A stretch of 33,244 bases of DNA from a bacterium (GTDB taxonomy: Bacteria; Electryoneota; RPQS01). The stretch lies in the NCBI GenBank assembly GCA_016721565.1, contig JADKHW010000010.1:1-33244 (forward strand), in the 5' to 3' direction. Position 1 is the stretch's first letter. Every line of letters begins with the position of its first letter. The notes beneath the pieces were generated by a model. That model saw only the letters and a program-made list of their open reading frames with translations. It was not told the origin of the DNA and did not search any database. The position numbers and the translations under genes are program-made. This document shows positions 17,009 to 26,283 of this stretch, piece after piece.

Positions 17009-17641
17009 GTGATTATCGGTCAGGAACTCGTTAACCCGCAAGCGCGCCGCCGTGCCCTGATTCGCATCTGGGTCGCGTCTGTGCTCATGCTCGCCGCGAT
17101 TATCATGGGCGTGCTGTCGTGGATGCGTGACGAATCTGCTGTACTAATTGTCACGTCGTCGCCAAATGGCGGTGAAGTGGTGCTGAACTTCAGGCCGACA
17201 GGAGCGAAGACGAACGCGTACATTTCCGATTTGCCTGCCGATTCTGTCATTGTCACGTTGCGCGAAGACGGTTTCAGACCAGTTCCGCATGAACAGCGCA
17301 TTCGCTTGCAAGCGGGTGATACCACGCGCTTGGCGTTCTTTATGCAGCCAATTGTGCGCGGCGACCAGCGTGAGCTTTCGCGTGCCGACGGTGCGCCGTA
17401 CAAGTGGCAGTGGAAATATGTCGAGATTAATTCCGATCCGCCGGGTGCGCAAGTTATCATTGATGACGTGCCCACCGGTTTGATGACGCCTGCGAATTTT
17501 GTGTTTGATCGTGGACTCCATCACTTGCAAGCGCATTGGCCCAACGGCGCGAAATCGTACAAGAATGTGATTGTTGAGCGCTCATCTACGCAACCGAGTA
17601 TTCTGTTCCGCCCCGCAACCTATATCCAACCTGACGAATGA
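17009..17641 (+). CDS. PEGA-domain membrane-anchored protein
   Basis: It has 210 residues, GTG start at 17009 after GGAAG. The N-terminal basic stretch and one membrane helix (IRIWVASVLMLAAIIMGVLS) are followed by two PEGA-like domains, small beta domains found in surface and envelope proteins. Domain 1 has VTSSPNGGEVVLNFRPTG and DSVIVTLREDGFRP. Domain 2 has VEINSDPPGAQVIIDDVPTG and RGLHHLQAHWPNG. The bulk should be outside the inner membrane. The stop overlaps the next ATG by four bases (ATGA), the first link of a four-gene operon with gltX and lptG. Partner unknown. Confidence 0.85.
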   Translation: MIIGQELVNPQARRRALIRIWVASVLMLAAIIMGVLSWMRDESAVLIVTSSPNGGEVVLNFRPTGAKTNAYISDLPADSVIVTLREDGFRPVPHEQRIRLQAGDTTRLAFFMQPIVRGDQRELSRADGAPYKWQWKYVEINSDPPGAQVIIDDVPTGLMTPANFVFDRGLHHLQAHWPNGAKSYKNVIVERSSTQPSILFRPATYIQPDE

Positions 17642-18003
17642 GCCGCCGCGAAATTACACGCATTGAACCGCGCAGCGCAATCCGAGTGGGATTCTTTCTC
17701 GGATTGCTTTTCGGCGCACTTTTCGGATTATACAGCGCGTTCTTGTTGAAGGGGATGGGTGACACGGGGTTGCAGATGTTTGGCGCAAATGAGGCCGAGC
17801 AGATCAAAGCACTTGGCGGAGTCTCGGCAATTTTCATGGCGCTGTTTATGGGACTGTTCGGCGCACTCTTGTATTCGCTTGTGAGCGGGTTGTGCGCGGT
17901 GGTGTATAATCTTGCAGCGCGTTGGTTTGGCGGTTTAGAATATCATGTGCAAGAAACGGATGACGGAGCGCAGCCGACGCGCACAGGAGACGATGATGAG
18001 TGA
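17638..18003 (+). CDS. Small membrane protein, DUF3566-like layout
   Basis: It has 121 residues. RIEPRSAIRVGFFLGLLFG and two helices, VGFFLGLLFGALFGLYSAFL and AIFMALFMGLFGALLYSLVS, surround a polar loop. AVVYNLAARWFGGLEYHV is followed by an acidic tail. The layout resembles DUF3566-type proteins, but I am not sure of the assignment. Both ends overlap neighbouring genes, so it is translated with them. Function unknown. Confidence 0.75.
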   Translation: MSRREITRIEPRSAIRVGFFLGLLFGALFGLYSAFLLKGMGDTGLQMFGANEAEQIKALGGVSAIFMALFMGLFGALLYSLVSGLCAVVYNLAARWFGGLEYHVQETDDGAQPTRTGDDDE

Positions 18004-19412
18004 GATTCGCGTGCGGTTTGCGCCCAGCCCGACCGGCTATTTGCACGTGGGAGGTGCGCGCACCGCGAATTTTCAATTGGCTTTATGCGCGTGCGGTCGG
18101 CGGCAAATTTCTCGTTAGAATCGAAGATACCGATCCGTTGCGTTCGCGCGGTGAACTGGCACAAGTGATTCTCGACGGTCTTGCGTGGTTGGGCTTGCAC
18201 TCGGACGAAGAGATCGTTTACCAATCCGACCGCAAAGCACGCTTCGTTGAAATTGCGCACGAGTTGATTACACGCGGTCGTGCCTATAACGATTTTACGA
18301 CCATTGAAGATCTCGACAAGGCTCGCGCCGAATCGCAAGCGCGCGGTGAAGCGTCGTTTCGTTTCAAAGCGGACCTTGCTAAGGTGCGTGCGGAAGCTGC
18401 CGAACGATTGAAACGCGGCGAACCTTACGCCGTGCGTTTTGCCGCTCCGTCTGAAGATATCGGTTGGGATGATCTCGTGCACGGTAACGTGAATTACAAG
18501 GGTGACGATCTCGAAGATTTTGTGTTATTGCGCTCGGATGGTTCACCGACTTATCACCTGTCGGTGGTCTGTGATGATCACGACATGCGCATCTCGCATA
18601 TCTTTCGCGGCGATGATCACATCTCCAATACTCCGAAGCAAATCGCGCTTTATCGCGCGATGGGGTGGGAGGTTCCGCAGTTCGGTCATGTGCCGTTAAT
18701 TCTCGGACCGGACAAGAAACGTCTCTCCAAGCGAACAGGCGCGGCGTCCGTCGGTGAGTTTCAAGAAAAGGGATTCTTGCCGCAAGCTCTGTTTAACTTC
18801 TTGACGCTGTTAGGTTGGTCGCCGGGCAAAGGGGATCGTGAGATTTTTACACGCGAGGAGCTTGTCTCCGTGTTCACGACCGACGGTATTCAGCCGAAGA
18901 GTGCGGTTTTTGATGAAGCCAAACTCGAGTGGATGAATGGCGAGCATTTGAGGATGTTATCTGATGCAAGTGCAATTGACTACTTGCTTGCTCATTCGGA
19001 GAACGACGCGATGACTCGAGAGAGCCTTGAAAAGGCTTGGCCGTTAGTGAAGTCGCGAGTGCGTTTACCTCGCGATGTGTTTGGCGAGCAGCCCTATTTG
19101 TTTACTGATCCTGAAGAGTACGATCCCAAAGGTGTTGAAAAACATCTGGCCGATTCGTCGGTGCTCGAACACTTGAACAAGTATGCCGTAGCAATTGAGT
19201 CATGCGCGTTTGATGCCGCAACATTGGAAGCAAAGCTGCGTGAATGTGCCGAAGCCGCCGGACTCAAGGCTGGGCAGCTCATTCATCCTGTGCGGCTTGG
19301 CTTAACGGGGAAAACGGTTAGCCCTGGATTGTTCGAGATGATGGAAGCGCTTGGCCGCGACACTGTTTTGCGAAGACTTAACCGGCTGCTCCGGCAGTTC
19401 ATAACGGCGTGA
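17996..19412 (+). CDS. gltX: Glutamyl-tRNA synthetase, one frameshift near the start
   Basis: It charges tRNA-Glu with glutamate in the cytoplasm. ATG 17996 gives MSEIRVRFAPSPTGYLHVGG, the family's opening with the HIGH-type motif HVGG. An extra base near 18068-18073 then shifts the frame and the protein goes on as FNWLYARAVGGKFLVRIEDT. KKRLSKRTGAASV carries the KMSKS-type loop. LFNFLTLLGWSPG and the anticodon-binding C-terminal region (to RLNRLLRQFITA) are complete, giving about 471 residues, normal length. AGGAG lies eight bases before the ATG, inside the preceding gene, whose end it overlaps by eight bases. Its TGA overlaps the GTG of lptG. Confidence 0.93.
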
Positions 19413-20486
19413 CGCTGCTCGATCGCTATATTGTCTCCGCGTTCGCGCGGAGTTTTTTCTTTGCAATGCTCGCGGCGGCGGTCATCTTTGTCACGATTGA
19501 TCTGGTCGAGCATCTGGACAAATTTGTCGATGCAGGCGTCGGCTTTGATCTCGTAGGGCGTTACTATTTGCTCTATTTGCCGTTCATTGTGTATCTGACG
19601 ATACCCGTCGGAGTTTTGCTTGCGACGCTGTTCACGATTGGTGGTTTTGTCTATCGCAATGAATTGACAGCTATGCAGGCCTGCGGTGTCGAGCCTTTGG
19701 CGGATTTTGTTTCTGCTTTTGTTTGCAACTGCGCCTCTGGCCGCTTCAGTTTGGTACTTAGGTGAAACGGTTGTCCCTAAACTGAATTTCGAACGCAAAG
19801 AGATGTATCGCGTCGATGTGCGAAAGGGGAAAGGCTCTGCTTCGTCTCGTCAGGGGCGCATCTATTTGCAGACTTCGCCGACCGAGTTCTTGAAAATGGA
19901 GAGCTACGATCCGAAGAGCACGACGGGCTATCGTGTGCAGCTCCAGAAGGTTGAAGATGGTCGTGTGATGTCGCGCGTCGAGGCCGACAGCATGCGCTAC
20001 ATCGATAGCGCATGGGTATTCACGCCCGCCACGATCACGCAGTTCAATGAGCGAGATATTACCATGGCGGGCCGCGACTCGCTTGTTCGCTCAGATTTCA
20101 AATTCACGCCCGATGATTTGATTCGTCTCAACATCGAGCCTGAAGAGATGAGCTACAAGGATATTCAGAGTCTTGTCGGGCGATTGCAAGCGGCTGGGAT
20201 TCGCGCGGCGCGCTGGTCTGTGGATTTGGCGTTTAAGTTCTCGCAGCCTTTTGCGACGTTTATCATTGTGCTTTTCGGTGTTCCGTTCGCTGCATTTCGC
20301 AGGCGCGGAGGGCTTGTTTTGGGATTCGGCTTGTCGTTGCTCGTTTGTTTCGTCTATTTTGGCTTTCAACAGGTCGGCAAAATTCTTGGATACGGTGGCA
20401 CGTTGTCACCAGTGTGGGCAGCATGGATTGGAAATGCGGTGTTTGGTTTCTTCGGGCTAATCCTCGTCTGGCGCGCACCGAAATAG
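19409..20486 (+). CDS. LptF/LptG-family lipopolysaccharide export permease, one frameshift
   Basis: This is the second YjgP/YjgQ-family protein in the window. GTG 19409 overlaps the gltX stop (GTGA). The N-terminal text TLLDRYIVSAFARSFFFAML, YLLYLPFIVYLTIPVGVLLA and YRNELTAMQACGV matches helices 1-3 and the coupling segment. After a frame change near 19690 the periplasmic domain (YRVDVRKGKG to FKFTPDDLIRLNIEPEEM) and three C-terminal helices (QPFATFIIVLFGVPFAAFRR, then LGFGLSLLVCFVYFGFQQVG) follow. About 358 residues, normal. It should form the membrane pair of LptBFGC with the product of 13308-14443. A strong terminator follows. Confidence 0.9.
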
Positions 20487-20506
20487 GAAGCCATATACAA
20501 GATCAA

Positions 20507-20536
20507 AAAGAGGCCGCGATTGCTCGCGGCCTCTTT
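20507..20536. terminator. Bidirectional terminator between lptG and the leftward gene series
   Basis: AAAGAGGCCGCGA (20507-20519) pairs perfectly with TCGCGGCCTCTTT (20524-20536), loop TTGC, with A/T runs on both sides. It ends the gltX/lptG operon and, from the other side, the barrel gene whose stop is 23 bases away. Confidence 0.85.
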
Positions 20537-20558
20537 CATGTTTTCTATGTATCACAAA

Positions 20559-21806
20559 CTACCAGTGAATTGCGTGGCTGATTCCGGGCGAAATCCCTCG
20601 TGTTGAATTGAATAAGCCGCCGTGCCATGAGCAACCGATATCAATTGAGTAGTGCTGGGTATGCACGCCGGTTCCAAGCGCGAATCGCGTTCCCAGTGGA
20701 CCGCCGAACCCAATACCCGCTCGAGCGAGTAGTGGTCCAACAACATTGTATTCGCCGCCGCCAGCGATTTCAAAACCCGGTTTTCCTTGTGCGCTTTCTT
20801 CAAGCCTACTGCGCAACGTGCCGACAAACATTAATCGCGGTGAGTAATCAAATCTTCCGGACGCTTCAAGAATTGCAGGAATCTTTGATTCGATGCTCCC
20901 GCCCGTAACAACATCTGTCGTGCTGTTGAACGCGCGATTGACATAATCTTCGTCGTCAAGAGAGTCCACAATTAAGCCGGATGAATCAATCTCGAAAGCA
21001 TCAAGTGTGGCTTCGTCAACGACCCACGTCACACTTCCTCCCACTTGCTTGACACCCAATCCGACTGTCCACTTGTTGTTAATTTCGGCAAGTAAACTCA
21101 AGTCGAAACCGATACCGTCACCGCTTGTGGCATGCACGCGTTGAATGGCCCCGTAGCCTGTAATGAGCGAGTCCGTTGCTTCAAGCTGTCCGGAGGCGTC
21201 AGTAATCTTGTCGTAGACCGTGCCCGCGTAGAAGTGAAAGCCCAGCCCACCGTAGAGCCCTTTGACATACTCTTGGTCAAACTTATAGCCGACGGCAACA
21301 CCTGCGTCGAAGATGGTGTATTGTTCGCCGCCCAAATCTTCAAGCTTGTAGCCGCGATTGAGCTGATTGCCGTAGAGCGCAAGTTCAAACAGCTCCTTGC
21401 CTGCGGTCACATCGAATGCGGATTCTTCGGACAACTGAAATGCGGCCTGTTTGTATACTCCACCCAAAATCGGCACGGAGGCTATTCCCGAAACGCGCAA
21501 GCCGTCGTCGGGGATTTGATCAATGATTTGGCGCTTGTCATCCGCGCTGATGTAACCATCTCGTCCGACGCGATCGTTCCAGTCTGACATGGTGAAGGAG
21601 TTGTTCGTGGCTCCTGCGGAAAATCGCGGAAGGTCAATTCGCCATTTGTTTCTGGAGGGACGCGAGAGTATTGCGGCGTTTCCATGCAGCACGTCTGACG
21701 AGCGTTCCAGCAAATCGACGGCACCGGCAAAACCGATTGAACGCCCCGACGGTGATTGCGCAAACGCACATTGAAGAGAAAGAAGAAGTAAGAAGATGTA
21801 TTTCAT
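20559..21806 (-). CDS. DUF5723-like outer-membrane beta-barrel protein
   Basis: It has 415 residues. A signal peptide (MKYIFLLLLSLQCAFA/QS) is followed by the sequence SIGFAGAVDLLERSSDVLHG then NAAILSRPSRNKWRIDLP, matching the 'gene copies a membrane barrel with an early N-P/N-A loop' pattern of DUF5723 and related PorV/FadL-like proteins. Alternating strands with aromatic ends continue to the C terminus (YSIDIGCSWHGGLFNS). It should sit in the outer membrane. Its ATG overlaps the stop of the lipoprotein gene by four bases, so the two are probably made in equal amounts and may form one complex (inference). Intact frame. Confidence 0.75.
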   Translation of the reverse strand: MKYIFLLLLSLQCAFAQSPSGRSIGFAGAVDLLERSSDVLHGNAAILSRPSRNKWRIDLPRFSAGATNNSFTMSDWNDRVGRDGYISADDKRQIIDQIPDDGLRVSGIASVPILGGVYKQAAFQLSEESAFDVTAGKELFELALYGNQLNRGYKLEDLGGEQYTIFDAGVAVGYKFDQEYVKGLYGGLGFHFYAGTVYDKITDASGQLEATDSLITGYGAIQRVHATSGDGIGFDLSLLAEINNKWTVGLGVKQVGGSVTWVVDEATLDAFEIDSSGLIVDSLDDEDYVNRAFNSTTDVVTGGSIESKIPAILEASGRFDYSPRLMFVGTLRSRLEESAQGKPGFEIAGGGEYNVVGPLLARAGIGFGGPLGTRFALGTGVHTQHYSIDIGCSWHGGLFNSTRGISPGISHAIHW

Positions 21807-23797
21807 TCGACTTCTCCAGGGTGAACTTCATATGTGACTTTTGCCAACGCCTGGACAGACAGATAGTCTGTTCCATGCACGATCATCGTGTCACCGATGG
21901 CGGTTGCCACGGCAATCTGCGTTCGGACGAAGAACCGGTCGGACTTGAAGTAGTTCAGCCATTGCTGATCAAAATCAATCGTAAGTTGGTATTCGCTTGC
22001 ATTCGTGGCGCGGCCATTGACAATGGTCGGCGGCGGAATTTCAACATCAAAAAGTGTGTCAACATTTGCGGTCGAGCCTTCAATGACATTGTTGCTGTCA
22101 AAATCTGCCACAAGGAAACAGCGTCCGCCGAGCGGAAGATGATTCCATAGCTTAATCGTCGCCGTTCCGCCCACGATATCCTGCAAATCTTGCGGCTCGA
22201 CCTTCTCAACGGTGCCAACGGGCGAAAGCGTATCCGTGATCGTGACCGCTAAAGCAGCACGCAATTCGACTCCGAGCGAAACCTCAGTATTGTTGAACAC
22301 AGCAACTTGACCCGACAATACGGCATCACCATGTGCGGTCATTTGATCCGGGTAGTCGGCCAGTAAGTCAGCCAATCCCGGAATGACAGCAACTGCCGAA
22401 TCTTCCAGAGCGAGATCGTTGACACTGACCAATGATTGACCAACCTGAATTCCGTTTAACCAAGTCGCCGCATCAAGGTCTGCATCGAGTACTCCGCCGA
22501 TGCCGCGATCCACGTGAATGCGCGCTTCCACTTCAAGTGGTTTGACCACTTCCCAGCCTTGAGGTGGGCGTTCTATATCTATAGAGAGTGAATCAAACGA
22601 AAGCTCAAGATTGTTCAGCGTGCCTTCAAAATATTGAACGCTAAGCTGTTCAAGCTCGATGCGACCGTAAACATATTCTCCATCGCCCTCAAAGCTACGC
22701 ACATCCGGAGTCTGAGGTGAGTGCGAGATGAGTTGTCCCGTTACCGTTTGGTCTGTGTCACCCTCTGGTCGCAAACGGTACTGAGTCAGGGGAACGGTGA
22801 TGGTGCTCGAATCACCCGGCAAGAGGAAATGTGTCACCGTTAGCGTGTCATTCAACCGACTGACCAGATTTGGTATCCGCAAGCTCACCGTATCGGCAAA
22901 TTGCGTGTGATTCGCCAGCGTCACGGTCATGTTCCCGGATTCGATGATGACCAGATCAATCGTGTGCTGCTGGTCTATTGCCAGCGCACTGTCGCGCGTG
23001 ACCGTCTGCTCGGGGATATTTCCGTAATAGCGCGATGCCGTCACGGTATCCACTTCAACAGTTAGTGATAAACGGTCAGTAGAATCAACAAGGATGTTTT
23101 GTCCTCCTGCTCCTGTCGCGCTGAAGTTAAGAACGAACGCACCATTCAAAATTGCGTGATCCAATACCGTGTCAATCACTGCCTGCTGGTCCGTAGCCAA
23201 CGAGGCAATGCCCACAATCAACTTGCTTCCCGCTCTGATTTCGATGTTCGTGGCAGGGTAGGGGAGGCGATTGGCGATGATGACGCGAATCGCACCTGTG
23301 TCCACTTCCAGACTGTCATAGCCAAACGGGAACGGCAGGCCAATCGCGCCGTTTAGTGGATGTGCCGAGACATTCTGCGTCGTGCCGTGGAGGGCTGCAA
23401 TGTCGGGGTTAAGCCTGCCTAACGTGAGTTGCAAGAGCGTGTCGTAGTCGAGTGGAGTCTCAATTGCGGTGACAAATCGCTCCATCGCAAGCTCCACAGA
23501 CTTAACATAGAGGCTATCACCAATCTCTGCCGACATGTCTGCCCAAGCGCTGAAATAGACAGAGCTGTCGTCTTCCATTCCAACACCGGAGCCAATTCGC
23601 CTCAGAGTTGTATCCGGATCGGCAAGTTCCCAGATGCCATATGTGCGCACGCCGAACGGAACATTGAGATCAACCTCCCACCACAAATCGCCGGGCTTCT
23701 GCGGCAGTTCGCATCCTGCCACAAACGTCAACAGCCACAAACATAAAAGACGGAGTGAACTCCGTCTTTTATGCGTCTTGTCATTTTGACAAAGCAT
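21803..23797 (-). CDS. Large outer-membrane-type lipoprotein of unknown function
   Basis: It has 664 residues from ATG 23797. The lipoprotein signal is basic KTHKRRSSLRL, hydrophobic LLCLWLLTFVAG and lipobox Cys in VAGC. The mature part is beta-rich and acidic, with repeated sandwich-like stretches of Ser/Thr/Asp (for example SIDIERPPQGWEVVKPLEVE and RFFVRTQIAVATAIGDTMIV). I recognise no named family; similar lipoproteins preceding barrel genes occur in FCB genomes. The start shares a base with the ahcY stop (TGATG), and a terminator-like hairpin lies within its first codons. The acidic sandwich composition suggests a surface or periplasmic scaffold. Confidence 0.7.
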   Translation of the reverse strand: MLCQNDKTHKRRSSLRLLCLWLLTFVAGCELPQKPGDLWWEVDLNVPFGVRTYGIWELADPDTTLRRIGSGVGMEDDSSVYFSAWADMSAEIGDSLYVKSVELAMERFVTAIETPLDYDTLLQLTLGRLNPDIAALHGTTQNVSAHPLNGAIGLPFPFGYDSLEVDTGAIRVIIANRLPYPATNIEIRAGSKLIVGIASLATDQQAVIDTVLDHAILNGAFVLNFSATGAGGQNILVDSTDRLSLTVEVDTVTASRYYGNIPEQTVTRDSALAIDQQHTIDLVIIESGNMTVTLANHTQFADTVSLRIPNLVSRLNDTLTVTHFLLPGDSSTITVPLTQYRLRPEGDTDQTVTGQLISHSPQTPDVRSFEGDGEYVYGRIELEQLSVQYFEGTLNNLELSFDSLSIDIERPPQGWEVVKPLEVEARIHVDRGIGGVLDADLDAATWLNGIQVGQSLVSVNDLALEDSAVAVIPGLADLLADYPDQMTAHGDAVLSGQVAVFNNTEVSLGVELRAALAVTITDTLSPVGTVEKVEPQDLQDIVGGTATIKLWNHLPLGGRCFLVADFDSNNVIEGSTANVDTLFDVEIPPPTIVNGRATNASEYQLTIDFDQQWLNYFKSDRFFVRTQIAVATAIGDTMIVHGTDYLSVQALAKVTYEVHPGEVE
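23743..23772 (-). terminator. Terminator-like hairpin inside the start of the lipoprotein gene
   Basis: ATAAAAGACGGAG (23743-23755) and CTCCGTCTTTTAT (23760-23772) form a 13-bp perfect stem, loop TGAA, with T-rich flank in the leftward direction. It lies 25 bases after the ahcY stop, where a terminator is expected, yet it falls in codons 9-18 of the lipoprotein. It may attenuate transcription into the lipoprotein/barrel pair. Confidence 0.6.
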
Positions 23798-25098
23798 CAG
23801 GTGCCCATCTCCCAAGCGGATAAGTATTTCTTCTGCTCCGGAGTCAGCTTGTCAATCTTGATGCCCATCGTTTTGAGCTTCAAGGTCGAGATGTAATCTT
23901 CTATGCTCTTGGGCACGTCGTGCACATCAACGCTCAATTTCTTGGTTTTGATGGCGTGCTCGGTCGTCAGAGCCTGCGTTGCGAAGCTCATATCCATCAC
24001 CGAAGCGGGATGTCCGTGCGCCGCGCCGAGGTTTACCAAGCGGCCTTCGGCAATCACGTTCACCGTTGAGCCGCTCTTTAGCGTGTAACGATCAACAAAC
24101 GGAACGACGTTCTTCTCAACACGCTTTGCCATTTCAGCAAGGCCCTTGAGATCGAGTTCGATATCAAAGTGACCGCTGTTGCAAACGTACGCGCCGTCTT
24201 TCATCTTCTCGAAATGTTCCGGACGAATGACGTGCATGTTGCCCGTCACCGTGCAGAAAATATCGCCAATTGCCGCAGCGTCCTTCATCGGCATCACGCG
24301 GAAACCATCCATGCGGGCTTCCAGCGCACGCACCGGATTGATTTCGGTGACAACAACTTCAGCGCCGTGACCCTTTGCGCGGCTCGCAAAACCCTTGCCG
24401 CACCAGCCGTAACCTGCAACCACCACCACACGACCTGCAATCAAGACGTCCGTCGCGCGAATAATGCCGTCGAGCGTCGACTGGCCCGTGCCGTAACGGT
24501 TGTCAAACAGGTGCTTCGTGTCGGCGTTATTAACGGCGAAAACAGGGAAGCGCAATTTGCCTTCCTTGTGTAGCGCGACGAGACGCACAACACCGGTCGT
24601 CGTCTCTTCGAGTGACGCGATGATCTGTTCGCCGTACTCGATATGCGAAGTATGCAATCCGTGAACAAGGTCGGCGCCGTCATCCATCGTGATCGACGGA
24701 TTGTGGCGCATGGCCGCGTCAAGATGCTGATAGTAGGTCTTGTTGTCTTCGCCCTTGATGGCGTAGGTGCGAATGCCAAAATCCTTCACGAGCGACGCCG
24801 CGACGTCATCCTGAGTCGAGAGCGGGTTTGAGGCCACAAGCACGAGATCCGCACCGCCAGCCTTCAATGTACGCGCAAGGTTAGCCGTTTCCGCAGTGAC
24901 GTGCAAACACGCCGACATGCGGTGGCCCTTCAGCGGCTTCTCTTTTTCAAAGCGAGCACGAATCTCTGCCAAGACAGGCATGTCGCGATCCGCCCACAAA
25001 ATTCTGTTCTTACCCTTTGGAGCAAGACTCTCATCGGCCACATGGAAATTCGCAGTGGTCGGCTGAGCCTTCTTGCCTTTGGTTGCTGCAGTTGACAT
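23797..25098 (-). CDS. ahcY: S-adenosylhomocysteine hydrolase
   Basis: It splits S-adenosylhomocysteine into adenosine and homocysteine in the cytoplasm, removing the product that inhibits methyltransferases. Evidence: MSACLHVTAETANLARTLKA, VYIKGEDNKTYYQHL-type region near residue 115, VVVAGYGWCGKGFASRAKGH (NAD-binding GxGxxG), VTGNMHVI and VCNSGHFDIELDL. The 433 residues are intact. The C terminus ends KLTPEQKKYLSAWEMGT, shorter and unlike the Lys-Tyr tail of the long type, as in the shorter bacterial/archaeal version. GGAAG lies before the ATG. It follows metK by 14 bases on the same strand, a sensible SAM-cycle pair. Confidence 0.97.
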   Translation of the reverse strand: MSTAATKGKKAQPTTANFHVADESLAPKGKNRILWADRDMPVLAEIRARFEKEKPLKGHRMSACLHVTAETANLARTLKAGGADLVLVASNPLSTQDDVAASLVKDFGIRTYAIKGEDNKTYYQHLDAAMRHNPSITMDDGADLVHGLHTSHIEYGEQIIASLEETTTGVVRLVALHKEGKLRFPVFAVNNADTKHLFDNRYGTGQSTLDGIIRATDVLIAGRVVVVAGYGWCGKGFASRAKGHGAEVVVTEINPVRALEARMDGFRVMPMKDAAAIGDIFCTVTGNMHVIRPEHFEKMKDGAYVCNSGHFDIELDLKGLAEMAKRVEKNVVPFVDRYTLKSGSTVNVIAEGRLVNLGAAHGHPASVMDMSFATQALTTEHAIKTKKLSVDVHDVPKSIEDYISTLKLKTMGIKIDKLTPEQKKYLSAWEMGT

Positions 25099-25112
25099 GT
25101 ACTTCCGTTCTT

Positions 25113-26240
25113 TTATGCTAATGTTTTCGCCTTGTCAGTCTTCTCCCACGAGAAGGTATCCTCAAATCTGCCGAAGTGACCATAGGCCGCCGTCTTACGA
25201 TAGATCGGACGACGCAAATCAAGCGCAGTGATAATTCCGCGCACGGTCAAATCGAAATTCGCGCGAATCTTCTTCTCGATCTCCTCATTGGACATCTTAC
25301 CGGTGCCGTGCGCATCAACCATGATCGACACGGGTTGTGCCACGCCGATGGCATAAGCCACCTGAATCGTGCAACGCTCGGCAAAACCGGCAGCCACGAT
25401 GTTTTTGGCAATCCAGCGTGCGGCATACGCGCCGCTGCGGTCAACCTTTGTCGGATCCTTGCCCGAGAATGCACCGCCACCATGAGGAACCCAACCGCCG
25501 TACGTATCGACGATAATCTTACGACCCGTCAGCCCGGCGTCACCCTGTGGTCCACCGACTACAAACTTACCCGACGGATTGATGTAAATCTTGCAATCGC
25601 TCGCCATCTTGTAACCAGACAGCACTGCCGGAAGCAGTTCCTTCTTGAGGTCTGCTTCAATTTGCTTCTGATCAGCCGACGGATCATGCTGAGTCGAAAT
25701 AACAACTGCCGTGATTTCAGTAGGCTTATTGTCAACGTAGCGCACCGAAACCTGCGACTTGGCATCCGGACGCAAATAGCCCAAAGTGTTTGCACGGCGC
25801 ATCTCGGCGAGCTTGTGCACGAGCTTGTGCGACAGCACGATCGGCAGCGGCATCATCTCCGGCGTTTCCGTCGAAGCGTAACCGAACATCATACCCTGAT
25901 CGCCCGCGCCGTCGCGATCGACAGCCTGTGAAATATCCGGGCTTTGCTTGTCAATCGTGGTCAGAACTGCGCATGTTTCGTAGTCGAAACCGAATGCCGC
26001 GTTCGTGTAACCGATATCTTTGATTACGCTGCGAACCAAAGCGGGGATGTCAACATAAGTGTGAGTCGTAATTTCGCCGCCGACCAATGCCATACCGGTC
26101 GTGACAAACGTCTCACAGGCCACACGCGCCATTGAATCATCTTTCAAAATAGCGTCGAGGACCGCATCGGATATTTGATCCGCAATCTTGTCGGGATGCC
26201 CCTCGCTGACCGACTCGCTGGAAAAGACAAAGGTGCTCAT
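25113..26240 (-). CDS. metK: S-adenosylmethionine synthetase
   Basis: It makes S-adenosylmethionine from methionine and ATP. The intact 375 residues show FSSESVSEGHPDKIADQISD (start motif with the catalytic His), GAGDQGMMFGYA (ATP-binding), GGGAFSGKDPTKVDRSGAYA (phosphate loop and K/D residues) and the end YGHFGRFEDTFSWEKTD. Bacterial MetK is usually 380-400, so the length is normal. It is followed closely by ahcY and preceded by the sugar nucleotidyltransferase gene with only 43 bases between. There is no room for, and no sign of, a SAM riboswitch. Confidence 0.98.
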   Translation of the reverse strand: MSTFVFSSESVSEGHPDKIADQISDAVLDAILKDDSMARVACETFVTTGMALVGGEITTHTYVDIPALVRSVIKDIGYTNAAFGFDYETCAVLTTIDKQSPDISQAVDRDGAGDQGMMFGYASTETPEMMPLPIVLSHKLVHKLAEMRRANTLGYLRPDAKSQVSVRYVDNKPTEITAVVISTQHDPSADQKQIEADLKKELLPAVLSGYKMASDCKIYINPSGKFVVGGPQGDAGLTGRKIIVDTYGGWVPHGGGAFSGKDPTKVDRSGAYAARWIAKNIVAAGFAERCTIQVAYAIGVAQPVSIMVDAHGTGKMSNEEIEKKIRANFDLTVRGIITALDLRRPIYRKTAAYGHFGRFEDTFSWEKTDKAKTLA

Positions 26241-26283
26241 GTCTGGGTGTTACTGCTCCGTCGTATTGTGAAAAAACTGAATC

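Noticed and set aside
25176..25931. Rightward 251-residue ORF
   Set aside because: It lies wholly inside metK on the other strand, whose protein is complete and conserved. Shadow frame.
26241..26283. SAM riboswitch before metK
   Set aside because: The 43-base gap to the preceding gene is too short for any known SAM riboswitch and shows no such fold.
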